A stretch of DNA of 64,000 bases from contig NZ_QMBQ01000001.1 in assembly GCF_003289965.1 (NCBI RefSeq), positions 744,001 to 808,000 on the forward strand, given 5' to 3'. The DNA is from Mesorhizobium atlanticum (GTDB lineage: Bacteria; Pseudomonadota; Alphaproteobacteria; Rhizobiales; Rhizobiaceae). The translations under genes and the position numbers were made by a program. A model generated the notes under the pieces. The model worked only from the letters and a program-made list of their open reading frames with translations. It did no database searches and had not been told where the DNA came from. Positions 51,684 through 60,606 of the stretch are shown here, piece by piece; positions within the stretch are counted from its first letter, which is position 1; each line of letters opens with the position of its first letter.

Positions 51684-53033
51684 TCAACCTGCCTTGCGGG
51701 CAGCCACTTCTTCGAAGAACCGGTTCGGCGGCCGCTTCAGGCCGAGATTCTCGCGCAGCGTCGATCCTTCATATTCGCGCCTGAAGATCCCGCGCCGCTG
51801 CAGCTCGGGGACGACCTTCTCGGCGAAATCGTCGAGCCCGGCGGGCAGATAGGGGAACATGACGTTGAACCCGTCGGAGCCGTCGCTGAGCAACCACTCC
51901 TCCATGTCGTCGGCAATGGTCTTGGCGGTGCCCACGAAAGCCAGACCGGAATAGCCGCCGAGCCGCTGGGCCAGTTGGCGGACCGTGAGGCTTTCCTTGC
52001 GCGCCAGCTCGATGACGCGCTCGCGGCTGCTCTTCGAGGCATTGGTCTCGGGAATGTCGGGCAGCGGAGCGTCGGGATCGAAACCCGACGCATCATGGCC
52101 AAGCGCGATCGACAGCGAGGCGATGCCGCTCTCGTAATAGACGAGACTGTCCAGCTTCGCGCGCTTGGCCCGCGCCTCCTCGACACTGTCGCCGACGACG
52201 ACGAAGGCGCCGGGCAGGATCTTGATGTCGTCGCGCGCGCGGCCGAGTTTTTGCGCCCGGCCCTTCACGTCGGCAAAGAAGCGCCGGCCGGATGCCAGGT
52301 CGGGCGGCGCGGCGAAGATCACCTCCGCCGTCTCGGCGGCCAGTTGGCGCCCGACGTCGGACGCGCCGGCCTGGACGATGACCGGCCAGCCCTGCACCGG
52401 CCTGGCGATGTTGAGCGGGCCACGCACAGACAGGTGCTCGCCCTTGTGATCGAGCACATGCAGTTTCGATGGATCGAAATAGAGGCCGCTTTCGGCGTCG
52501 CGGATGAAGGCGTCGTCGGCAAAACTGTCCCACAGTCCGGTCACGACATCGTAGAACTCGCGCGCCCGGTGGTAGCGCTCGTCATGCTCGACATGCTCGT
52601 CGAGGCCGAAATTCAGCGCCGCGTCGGGATTGGACGTGGTGACGATGTTCCAGCCGGCGCGTCCGCCGCTGATATGGTCGAGCGAGGCGAAGCGCCGGGC
52701 GATGTGATAGGGCGCGTCGAAGGTGGTCGAAGCGGTCGCCACCAGGCCGATATGATCGGTGACGGCGGCAAGCGCCGAGAGCAGCGTGAACGGCTCGAAC
52801 GACGTTACCGTGTGGCTGCGCCGCAGCGCCTCGATCGGCATGTTGAGCACGGCCAGATGGTCGGCCATGAAGAAGGCGTCGAACTTCGCCGCCTCGAGCG
52901 TCTGCGCGAAGCGCTTCAAATGCGCGAAGTTGAAGTTGGCGTCCGCGTAGGCGCCCGGATAGCGCCAGGCGCCGGTGTGAAGACTGACGGGGCGCATGAA
53001 GGCGCCGAGTCGCAATTGCCGTTTTTCTGACAT
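51684..53033 (-). CDS. Flavin-dependent monooxygenase of the NtaA/SnaA/DszA (LLM) family
   Basis: A 449-residue luciferase-like oxidoreductase. It shows the family start LGAFMRPVSLHTGAWRYPGAY, the conserved GGRAGWNIVTTSNPDAALNFG and late LSDGSDGFNVMFPYLP. Enzymes of this family use FMNH2 and O2 on nitrilotriacetate, dibenzothiophene, dimethylsulfide or alkyl compounds; a separate flavin reductase is required and is not adjacent. The start is ATG 53033, where the family N terminus begins. It lies beside the methylamine cluster but convergent to it and beyond a terminator, so a link is speculative. Confidence 0.82.
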   Translation of the reverse strand: MSEKRQLRLGAFMRPVSLHTGAWRYPGAYADANFNFAHLKRFAQTLEAAKFDAFFMADHLAVLNMPIEALRRSHTVTSFEPFTLLSALAAVTDHIGLVATASTTFDAPYHIARRFASLDHISGGRAGWNIVTTSNPDAALNFGLDEHVEHDERYHRAREFYDVVTGLWDSFADDAFIRDAESGLYFDPSKLHVLDHKGEHLSVRGPLNIARPVQGWPVIVQAGASDVGRQLAAETAEVIFAAPPDLASGRRFFADVKGRAQKLGRARDDIKILPGAFVVVGDSVEEARAKRAKLDSLVYYESGIASLSIALGHDASGFDPDAPLPDIPETNASKSSRERVIELARKESLTVRQLAQRLGGYSGLAFVGTAKTIADDMEEWLLSDGSDGFNVMFPYLPAGLDDFAEKVVPELQRRGIFRREYEGSTLRENLGLKRPPNRFFEEVAARKAG

Positions 53034-53219
53034 GAGGAATGATCCAGCGATGACGAGCGTTGCCGCTCCGATATTAGCGCAGGATCGGCCTGCATCGCGC
53101 CGCTGAAAAGGAATTCTGTTTTGCCGAAGCCCTGCCGCGGAGTATTTTCGCCCAGCTGACCCTTGATGCGGATCATCCGCCACCGGCTTTCGCCGATGGC
53201 GGATGAGGCTTGCTTTCAC

Positions 53220-53239
53220 GCAATTCCGGACGGAATTGC
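53220..53239. repeat. Collapsed palindromic repeat, copy A3
   Basis: GCAATTCCGGACGGAATTGC: only the outer arms of the A-family repeat (9-bp arms) remain, with a GA turn, so the inner ~23 bases present at 3604 and 28922 have been lost. It lies at the 3' end of the RND pump gene. Confidence 0.6.
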
Positions 53240-53261
53240 TCTCTAGGTTGCCACCTTTGTT

Positions 53262-56200
53262 CTATTCCGCGGCCAGTGCCAGCTGCGGCCGTTCGATGCC
53301 TTCGATCTTCTCCGACTCCGGCGCCTGCTCGTCGGTCTTGGCTTTCTTCGGCGCGCGGCCGAAGAACAGCGCGTAGCCGGCCGGCAGCACCAGAATGGTG
53401 AGCACGGTGGCGACCAGGATGCCGCCCATCATGGCGTAGGCGAGCGGCCCCCAGAAGACGGCGCGCGAGATCGGGATCAGCGCCAGGACGGCGGTGAGCG
53501 CGGTCAGCATGATCGGCCGGAAGCGGCGCACGGCTGCACCCACGATCGCTTCCGATCGATCCATGCCTGCCGCGATGTCCTGATCGATCTGGTCGACCAG
53601 GATGATCGAGTTGCGCATGATGATGCCGAGCAGCGCGATGACGCCGAGGATGGCGACGAAGCCGAAGGGCGCGCCGCTGATCAGCAGCGCCGCGGCGGCG
53701 CCGATAATGCCGAGCGGGCCGGTTGCCAGCACCAGCATCGATTTGCCGAAATGCTGCAGTTGGACCATCAGAAGCACGACGATGATCGCCAGCATGATCG
53801 GCGCCTTGGCGGCGATCGAAGCCTGGCTCTCGGCCGAATCCTCGGCGCCGCCCTGGATCTGGATCTGGTAGCCGGGCGCAAGGCCGGCGCGCAGGTCCTT
53901 CATGTCGTTGTACATCTTGGTGACGACGTCGTTCGATTGCACGCCGTCCGGCAACGTGGCGCGCACGCTGATCGTCGGCAGCCGGTTGCGCCGCCATTCG
54001 ATGCCCTGCTCCAAGACGGGCACGACCTTGGCCACCTGCGAGAGCGGCACCGAACCGCCGAAGTCGGTCGGGATATAGACGGAGTCGACCGAGGACAGGA
54101 GATGGCGGCTCGCCTCGGGCTCGCGGGCGACGATCGACACCGTCTCCTCACCGTCGCGGAAGTCGTCGAGCGGCGCGCCGGACATGGTCGCCTGCAGCAT
54201 CTGGCGGATGCGTTGCGAGGTGACGCCAAGGGCGCGAGCACGATCCTGGTCGATCACCAGCTTCATCGCCGGCACCGGCTCCAGCCAGTCATCATGGATG
54301 GCGCCGAGCAGCGGGTTGGCCTGGAACTTCGCCTTCACCTCGTCGGCGATGCGGCGCACCTCCTTGCGGTCCGGACCCATGATGCGCATCTGCACCGGCC
54401 AGCCGGTCGGCGGTCCAAGGAACAGACGGTCGACCTTGCCGCGGATCGACGGGAAGTCCTTGGCCAGGATGCCGCGCATCTTGACGATCAACCGCTCGCG
54501 AGCCGGCTCGTCCTTGGCCATCACCAGCAGCTGGGCGAAGTTGGGATTGCGGAGTTGCTGGTCGAGCGGCAGGAAGAAGCGTGGCGCGCCTTCGCCGATA
54601 TAGGTGGCGATGAAGCGCTTGTCGGGATCGTCCATCATCCTGGCTTCCAGCGCCTTGGCCTGGTTCTCGACCTCCTTGATCGAGGTGCCTTCCGGCAGCC
54701 AGAGATCGACCAGGATTTCCGGGCGCGACGACTGCGGGAAGAAGTTCTGCGGGATGAACTGGAAGGCCCACAGGCTGGTGGCGAAGGTCACCAGGGTCAT
54801 CACCAGAACGATGATGCGGTGACGCACGGCCCAGGTAACGGTCGCGCGCAGGCGGCGGTAGAAGCGGGTGTCGAAGACATCGTGATGGGTGCCCGCGTGC
54901 TTGCGCTGCTTCAGGATCATGTAGCCCAGCCAGGGCGTGAAATAGACCGCGACGAACCACGACACGACGAGCGCGATGCCGACGACGTAGAACAGGGTGC
55001 GCACATATTCGCCGGCGGTGGACGCCGCGAAGCCGACCGGGATGAAGCCCGCCGTGGTGATCAGCGTGCCGGTAAGCATCGGGAAGGCTGTCGAGGTGTA
55101 GGCGAAGCTCGCCGCCTCGATCTTGACCAGCCCCTCCTCCAGCTTTCGCTCCATCATCTCGACGACGATCATGGCGTCGTCGACCAGGAGGCCGAGCGCG
55201 ATGATCAAAGCGCCGAGCGAGATGCGCTGCAGGTCGATGCCGATCTCGTACATGATGGCGAAGGTCGCGGCCAAGACCAGTGGGATGGCGATGGCTATCA
55301 CCAGGCCCGAGCGCCAGCCGATCGACAGGAGCGAGACGGCGAGCACGATGAGCAGCGCTTCGCCCAGCGCTTCCATGAATTCGCTCACCGCGTCCTTGAC
55401 CACCTCCGGCTGGTCGGAGATCTGGTCGACCGAAACGCCGTAGGGCAGCCCAGCCTCGAAGCGCTGATAAGTCGCCTCGACATCCTTACCGACGTCCCTC
55501 ACGTTGAAGCCCTTGGCCATGACGACGCCGACCTGGACGCTCTCATGGCCGTTGAAGCGGTATTTGCGCTCATAAGGGTCTTCGAGGCCGGACGAGACCG
55601 TGGCGATGTCGCCGAGCCGCGTCACCTGGCTGCCGGAGCGCAGCCTCAGTTCGCGGATGTCCGCGGCCTTGGTGACGTCGCCCTCGACCGAGATGCGCAC
55701 CGAGCGCAGGCCGGTGTCGACCGAGCCGGCCGGATCGACCGCGTTTTGCCCTTTGACGGCGTTCTGCAGGTCGAGGGTGGTCAGGCCGCGCTCGGCCAGC
55801 GCCTTGGATGAGACGTCGATATAGATCTTCTCCGGCTGGTCGCCGATGATGACGGCCTTTTCGACGCCCGGCGTCGTCAACAGCATGTCGCGCGCCTGGA
55901 TGGCGAATTTCTTCAGCTCCGGATAGGTGAAGCCGTCGCCGCTGATCGAATGCAACGTGATGAAGGTGTCGCCGAACTCGTCGTTGAAATAGGGGCCGAG
56001 CAGGCCTTGCGGCAACTCATTGGAAATGTCGCCGACCTTCTTGCGCACCTGATAAAAGGCGTCCTTGACCTCCTCGGCATTGGTGTCGCCTTTCACCTGA
56101 AGCGTGATGATGGCGCTGCCGGCACGCGTGTAGGAGCGCACGAAATCGAGATGCGGCGTTTCCTGCAGCTTGCGCTCGATCTTGTTGACGACCTGGTCTT

Positions 56201-56414
56201 CCATGTCCTGGATCGAGGCGCCGGGCCAGATCGCCTGCACCACCATGACGCGGAAGGTGAAGTCCGGGTCTTCCTTCTGGCCCATGCGCATCAGGCCGAG
56301 CGCGCCAGCCAGGATGATCAGCCCGAACAGGAAGCGCGCGATGCTCGGATGTCCGATCGCCCAGCGCGAAAGGTTGAAGGGCCGCTTTTCAGTGCTGCTG
56401 TCGGTCGTGGTCAT
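53262..56414 (-). CDS. RND efflux pump permease (HAE1-type, second system)
   Basis: A 1050-residue inner-membrane antiporter of the AcrB superfamily. ATG 56414 (MTTTDSSTEKRPFNLSRWAIG) is preferred over an in-frame TTG at 56450. The proton-relay pair is present in LGLLVDDAMIVVEMMER (D412 and D413), and the N terminus KEDPDFTFRVMVVQAIWPGA is typical of the single-adaptor multidrug/solvent class. A late segment LLGIIMRNSIILVDQID repeats the membrane motif. It is the third gene of a TetR-adaptor-pump minus-strand set, with a 252-base gap before it. It is not closely related to the pump at 5553. Confidence 0.92.
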   Translation of the reverse strand: MTTTDSSTEKRPFNLSRWAIGHPSIARFLFGLIILAGALGLMRMGQKEDPDFTFRVMVVQAIWPGASIQDMEDQVVNKIERKLQETPHLDFVRSYTRAGSAIITLQVKGDTNAEEVKDAFYQVRKKVGDISNELPQGLLGPYFNDEFGDTFITLHSISGDGFTYPELKKFAIQARDMLLTTPGVEKAVIIGDQPEKIYIDVSSKALAERGLTTLDLQNAVKGQNAVDPAGSVDTGLRSVRISVEGDVTKAADIRELRLRSGSQVTRLGDIATVSSGLEDPYERKYRFNGHESVQVGVVMAKGFNVRDVGKDVEATYQRFEAGLPYGVSVDQISDQPEVVKDAVSEFMEALGEALLIVLAVSLLSIGWRSGLVIAIAIPLVLAATFAIMYEIGIDLQRISLGALIIALGLLVDDAMIVVEMMERKLEEGLVKIEAASFAYTSTAFPMLTGTLITTAGFIPVGFAASTAGEYVRTLFYVVGIALVVSWFVAVYFTPWLGYMILKQRKHAGTHHDVFDTRFYRRLRATVTWAVRHRIIVLVMTLVTFATSLWAFQFIPQNFFPQSSRPEILVDLWLPEGTSIKEVENQAKALEARMMDDPDKRFIATYIGEGAPRFFLPLDQQLRNPNFAQLLVMAKDEPARERLIVKMRGILAKDFPSIRGKVDRLFLGPPTGWPVQMRIMGPDRKEVRRIADEVKAKFQANPLLGAIHDDWLEPVPAMKLVIDQDRARALGVTSQRIRQMLQATMSGAPLDDFRDGEETVSIVAREPEASRHLLSSVDSVYIPTDFGGSVPLSQVAKVVPVLEQGIEWRRNRLPTISVRATLPDGVQSNDVVTKMYNDMKDLRAGLAPGYQIQIQGGAEDSAESQASIAAKAPIMLAIIVVLLMVQLQHFGKSMLVLATGPLGIIGAAAALLISGAPFGFVAILGVIALLGIIMRNSIILVDQIDQDIAAGMDRSEAIVGAAVRRFRPIMLTALTAVLALIPISRAVFWGPLAYAMMGGILVATVLTILVLPAGYALFFGRAPKKAKTDEQAPESEKIEGIERPQLALAAE

Positions 56415-56666
56415 GGCACAAGTCCAGTCCAATTGGCCGGCAATGCACACCTGGCATTGCCTGTGAATTCTCGGTCGGGTTTCCGGGCGGCGAGACCCTC
56501 AAGCGGAGAGAGAGACTCGCAAATCACGCAGGACGACGCGGCACTGCCGCGGGGGGGAGCCAACATGCCGGTATCCCGCGATCTGGCGTCCGCCGCCCGG
56601 AACCCATGCCCTCCCCGGCTCGCGGCTTGATGCAGCGAGAGCGGGAAAGGCGTCTGTCGCGCCTGG

Positions 56667-57827
56667 TTAGTGCAGGCTGCTGGTGGTTGCGACGTCCTCC
56701 GCCGAGGCGGATTGCTGGACGTCGCCAGAAAGCTTGACCTTCAAGTTTTCGGCCATGAACTGGGTGCCCGCCGCGACCACGACATCGCCCTGTTTCAGGC
56801 CGTCGGCCACGGTGACGCCGTCGGCGGTGAAGTTGGCGACCTTGATCGGGCGCGGATGCACGGTGTCGGAGGCACGGTCCACCGTCCAGACGATCTGCTT
56901 GCCATCCTTCTCGGTCATCGCGGTCAGCGGGATCGACACAAGTTGCGTCTTGTTGCCGACGGTCGCCTGGACATTGGCGGTCATGCCGAGCAGCACGCGC
57001 GGATCGTTGGGCAGCGAAACCCGGACGGCGAAGGTGCGCGACTGCGGATCGGCGCTGCCGGCGACCTCGCGGACCTTGCCGTCAAGCGTCAAGCCTTCGT
57101 CCGACCAGAAGCTCGCCTTGACCTCCTTGCCGGGCTTGAAGCCGGCAATGTCCATCTCCGGCACCGCGATCGACACTTCCTTCTCGCCATCCACCGCGAC
57201 AGTCATCACCGGCGTGCCGGCCGCGACCACCTGCCCGACGTCAGCGGAGATGGCGGTGACGATGCCGTTCTTGCTGGCTTTCAGATCGGCGTATTGAACC
57301 TGGTTCTGCGCCTGGGCCAGCGTCGAACGAGCGGCATCGCGGGTCGCCACGGCCTGGTCGTAGGTCAGCCGCGCCTGGTCGAGCTGCGACTTCGGCGCGA
57401 AATTCTTGGCATAGAGCTGTTCGGCGCGCTTCCTGGCGAGGTCGACGGTCTCGACCTGGCGCTCGGCGGCGTCGAGGCTGGCCGCAGCGCTCTTCACCGA
57501 CAGTTCGTAATCGGCAGGATCGACGCGGGCGAGCACGTCGCCCTCATTCACGTGCTGGCCGATGTCGACCAGGCGCTCGGTGACCTTGCCGGCGATGCGG
57601 AAGCCGAGATTCATCTCGGTGCGGGCGCGCACCGAACCGGAATAATCGAGCTGACGGGTGGTCTGCGCCTCGCCGATCTCGACAACCTTGACCGGCCGGA
57701 CGACTTCCTGGACGACCTCGGCTTTCTCCTGGCTGCAGCCGGCAAGGCCGAGCATTGCCGCAACGACGGCGGCGGTTGAGAGGCGTGCAGCCGGCAGCTT
57801 GCGGAGGATGGAACTGGACAAAGACAC
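56667..57827 (-). CDS. RND efflux membrane fusion lipoprotein
   Basis: A 386-residue adaptor. GTG 57827 gives a signal sequence ending in the lipobox LAGC (MLGLAGCSQEKAE), so it is a lipid-anchored periplasmic protein. The lipoyl halves (SVRARTEMNLGFRIAGKVTERLVDIGQHVNEGDVL) and helical hairpin follow, then the beta-barrel region GMTANVQATVGNKTQLVSIPLTA. It pairs with the pump whose gene follows at 56414. It ends 53 bases from the TetR gene, upstream on the same strand. Confidence 0.87.
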   Translation of the reverse strand: MSLSSSILRKLPAARLSTAAVVAAMLGLAGCSQEKAEVVQEVVRPVKVVEIGEAQTTRQLDYSGSVRARTEMNLGFRIAGKVTERLVDIGQHVNEGDVLARVDPADYELSVKSAAASLDAAERQVETVDLARKRAEQLYAKNFAPKSQLDQARLTYDQAVATRDAARSTLAQAQNQVQYADLKASKNGIVTAISADVGQVVAAGTPVMTVAVDGEKEVSIAVPEMDIAGFKPGKEVKASFWSDEGLTLDGKVREVAGSADPQSRTFAVRVSLPNDPRVLLGMTANVQATVGNKTQLVSIPLTAMTEKDGKQIVWTVDRASDTVHPRPIKVANFTADGVTVADGLKQGDVVVAAGTQFMAENLKVKLSGDVQQSASAEDVATTSSLH

Positions 57828-57880
57828 CTTAGCGCTCCCGAATTGGAGATGATTTGTCGACCGCACCCGGCGGACGGCTT

Positions 57881-58486
57881 CTATTTCAAGGCTCTGATGG
57901 CGTAGTCGATAAGTTCGTCGGGCATCGCCCGGTTGGTCTTGGCAAGGCACTGCGCCACCATCTGCGGATGGCAGAGAATAACGGTCGCGGCGCCGAAGCA
58001 GCGCGAGGCCGTTTCCGGATCCTGTTGTCTGAACTCGCCGGCCTCGATGCCCTCGCGGATCACTTCGGCGTAGAGGTCGTGGATGCTGTTGACATGCTTG
58101 TCGATGACGGACCAGTCGCGCTCCAGCGCGACGATGACCATCTCATGCACCTTCTCCTGGTCGAGCATGACCTCCAGCGTCATCTTGTACTGCGCATGGA
58201 TGTAGCGGCGCAGCCGTTCCTCGGCGCTGATCGGCAGATGCATGATCTCGTAGGCCATCTTGTAGCTAGCGCCGAGCATGCGGCCACAGACGGCCTGGTG
58301 GATTTCAACCTTGGAGGCAAAGAAGCGGTAGATGTTGGCCGGCGACATGCCGAGCTCGCGGGCAATGTCGGCGACATTGGTCTTGCCGTAACCGTAGTGG
58401 CGGAAGAGCCGCTCGGCGCAGTCGAGAATGCGGGTCACATTCTCCTGTTTGGCTGGGTCTGCCACGATGTCGGCGGCTTCGGACAT
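57881..58486 (-). CDS. TetR-family regulator of the second RND system
   Basis: A 201-residue regulator. The N-terminal HTH reads TRILDCAERLFRHYGYGKTNV and ELGMSPANIYRFFASKVEI (about residues 18-58). The C terminus is of the TetR_C_7-like helical type. It heads the same-strand set with the adaptor and pump, so it very likely represses all three. An inverted repeat lies 20-41 bases upstream of its start. Confidence 0.85.
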   Translation of the reverse strand: MSEAADIVADPAKQENVTRILDCAERLFRHYGYGKTNVADIARELGMSPANIYRFFASKVEIHQAVCGRMLGASYKMAYEIMHLPISAEERLRRYIHAQYKMTLEVMLDQEKVHEMVIVALERDWSVIDKHVNSIHDLYAEVIREGIEAGEFRQQDPETASRCFGAATVILCHPQMVAQCLAKTNRAMPDELIDYAIRALK

Positions 58487-58505
58487 GGCACTTTCGTTTG
58501 ATAAG

Positions 58506-58527
58506 TGACGAATTTCAATTTTCGTCA
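58506..58527. promoter_or_regulatory. Candidate TetR operator
   Basis: TGACGAA (58506-58512) and TTCGTCA (58521-58527) form perfect 7-bp arms with an 8-nt A/T-rich spacer, about 20-40 bases upstream of the TetR start. A second partial ACGA/TCGT pair follows. Typical size and position for TetR autoregulation. Confidence 0.5.
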
Positions 58528-58651
58528 GTCGTAAAACGAAAGGAGCGAGGAGTCAACGCGGAATCGACGTACACGTATAATTGGTGACAGATGGTGACAG
58601 CGGGCGCGGCCTTCAATCGGCGCCTGCGATTGGCAGCCGACGCTGATGGGG

Positions 58652-58710
58652 TCGTCATCCTAGGGCGGAGCAAGGAGCGAAGCGACGCGGCGCAGACCCT
58701 AGGATGACGA
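58652..58710. repeat. Palindromic intergenic repeat (family D)
   Basis: Perfect 14-bp arms TCGTCATCCTAGGG (58652-58665) and CCCTAGGATGACGA (58697-58710) with an inner GCGGAGC...GCGACGCGGCGC region of its own symmetry. Another rhizobial dispersed-repeat type, in the gap between the TetR and acyl-CoA synthetase genes. The remaining bases in that 275-base gap hold only the TetR operator. Confidence 0.65.
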
Positions 58711-58761
58711 AGTCGCGGGCGCTGGCGCAAATTGTCGATGTCGCGGCCGTGTTGGGGCGAA

Positions 58762-60402
58762 CTACGCCCCCTTAGCCATCTCCCGCAGCCGGAACTTCTG
58801 GATCTTGCCCGTCGAGGTCTTCGGGATCTCCGCGAACACGACCGCCTTCGGCACCTTGAAACGCGCCAGCAACCCTCGGCAATGCTCGATGATCTCGGCC
58901 TCTGTCGCGGTCTTGCCGGGCTTCAGCTCGACATAGGCGACCGGCACCTCGCCCCATTTGTCGTCTGCGCGCGCGACAACGCCGCAGGAGGCGACCGACG
59001 GATGCTTGTAGAGCGCGTCCTCGACTTCGATGGAGGAGATGTTCTCGCCGCCCGAGATGATGATGTCCTTGGAGCGGTCCTTGAGCTGGATGTAGCCGTC
59101 CGGATGCATGACGCCGAGGTCGCCGGAATGGAACCAGCCGCCGGCGAAGGCCTCGTCGGTGGCCTTCCGGTTCTTCAGATAGCCCTTCATGACGATGTTG
59201 CCGCGGAACATGACCTCGCCAATGGTCTCGCCGTCGGCCGGCGTCTCCTCCATCGTCTGAGGGTCCATCACCGTAAGACCCTCGAGCGAGGCATAGCGCA
59301 CGCCCTGGCGCGCTTTCTTCGCCGTCCTGGGCCCCTTCTCCAGCGCGTCCCACTCGTTGTGCCATTCGTTGACGACGGCCGGGCCGTAGGTTTCGGTGAG
59401 GCCGTAGAGATGGGTGACGGCGAAGCCGGCGTCGGCCATGCCCGCCAGCACGGCCTCCGGCGGCGGCGCCGCGGCAGTGTTGAAGGTGACGGTCTGCGGG
59501 AACTGGCGCTTGTCCTCATCCTTGGCGTTGATCAGCACCGACATGACGATCGGCGCACCGCACAGATGGGTGACGCCGTGATCGGCGATCGCGTCGTACA
59601 TCGGTTTCGCCCGTACCCAGCGCAGGCAGACATGCGTGCCGGCCTGCACGGCAAGCGTCCAGGGGAAGCACCAGCCGTTGCAATGGAACATCGGCAGCGT
59701 CCACAGATAGACCGCGTGCCTGGCCATGCCGGCATGGATGGTGTTGGTGTAGGCCATCAGGGCGGCGCCACGATGATGGTAGACGACGCCCTTCGGGTTG
59801 CCTGTCGTGCCGGAGGTGTAGTTGAGCGAGATGGCGTCCCATTCGTCATCCGGCATCGACCATGCGAACGCCTCGTCGCCCGCGGCGACGAAGTCCTCAT
59901 AATCGAGCACGCCGATCCGCTCGCCCTTCGGGTAGGGAGCGTCGGCGGCATAATCGGGGTCATCGTAGTCGATGATCAATGGCTTGGACTTGGCCAACGC
60001 CAGGGCCTCCTTGACCACGCCCGAGAATTCGCGGTCGACGATCAGCACCTTCGAGTCGGCATGGTCGATCTGGAAAGCGATGACGGCGGCGTCGAGGCGG
60101 GTGTTCAGCGAATGCAGCACCGCCTTGGTCATCGGCACGCCGAAATGCGCTTCCAGCATCGGCGGCGTGTTGGACAGCATCACCGTCACCGTGTCGCCCT
60201 TGCCGATGCCGTGCCTCGCAAGCGCCGAGGCAAGCTTCAACGAGCGGCGCCAGAACTCGCGATAGGTGATGCGCTGGCTGCCATGGATGATGGCGATGTG
60301 GTCGGGATAGGTCTTGGCCGCGCGTTCAAGATAAGTGAGCGGCGTCAACGGCTGATAATTGGCGGCGTTCCTGTCGAGATCCTGTTCGTAGGGATTGGCC
60401 AT
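58762..60402 (-). CDS. AMP-forming acyl-CoA synthetase
   Basis: A 546-residue ligase that activates a carboxylic acid via an adenylate to its CoA thioester. It carries the AMP-binding motif YTSGTTGNPKGVVYHHRG near residue 185, LYGLTETYGPAVVNEWH, the YIQLKDRSKDIIISGGENISSIEVED hinge and a C-terminal PKTSTGKIQKFRLRE with the catalytic lysine. ATG 60402 gives MANPYEQDLDRNAANYQPLT, a start common to a medium-chain family that from memory includes AlkK-like enzymes and the methylmercaptopropionate-CoA ligase DmdB. An extension to 60666 is rejected. The substrate is not assigned. Confidence 0.85.
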   Translation of the reverse strand: MANPYEQDLDRNAANYQPLTPLTYLERAAKTYPDHIAIIHGSQRITYREFWRRSLKLASALARHGIGKGDTVTVMLSNTPPMLEAHFGVPMTKAVLHSLNTRLDAAVIAFQIDHADSKVLIVDREFSGVVKEALALAKSKPLIIDYDDPDYAADAPYPKGERIGVLDYEDFVAAGDEAFAWSMPDDEWDAISLNYTSGTTGNPKGVVYHHRGAALMAYTNTIHAGMARHAVYLWTLPMFHCNGWCFPWTLAVQAGTHVCLRWVRAKPMYDAIADHGVTHLCGAPIVMSVLINAKDEDKRQFPQTVTFNTAAAPPPEAVLAGMADAGFAVTHLYGLTETYGPAVVNEWHNEWDALEKGPRTAKKARQGVRYASLEGLTVMDPQTMEETPADGETIGEVMFRGNIVMKGYLKNRKATDEAFAGGWFHSGDLGVMHPDGYIQLKDRSKDIIISGGENISSIEVEDALYKHPSVASCGVVARADDKWGEVPVAYVELKPGKTATEAEIIEHCRGLLARFKVPKAVVFAEIPKTSTGKIQKFRLREMAKGA

Positions 60403-60606
60403 CCCGTTCTCCCCAATGTTCTTTTCGAGCTTTCTAACCCTAGGCCCGCCGTCACGCCATCCCCCTTCCGCGGCCGAAAATGCTATGCTGCGCCGGCTTG
60501 GTAGAATGGCGATCCGGATTGGGCCGCGCCGCGAGGCGATCGCGGCCCTGGTGTGCAAATTTGACTTTTGTCGAGAGCCGTGACTAATGTCAGCCGAGGA
60601 GGCGGC

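Noticed and set aside
58515..58730. Small open frame in the TetR-ligase gap
   Set aside because: It spans the operator and a palindromic repeat, with no RBS and low-complexity composition.
58732..60504. 590-residue open frame antisense to the acyl-CoA synthetase
   Set aside because: Shadow frame; the minus strand carries all AMP-ligase motifs.
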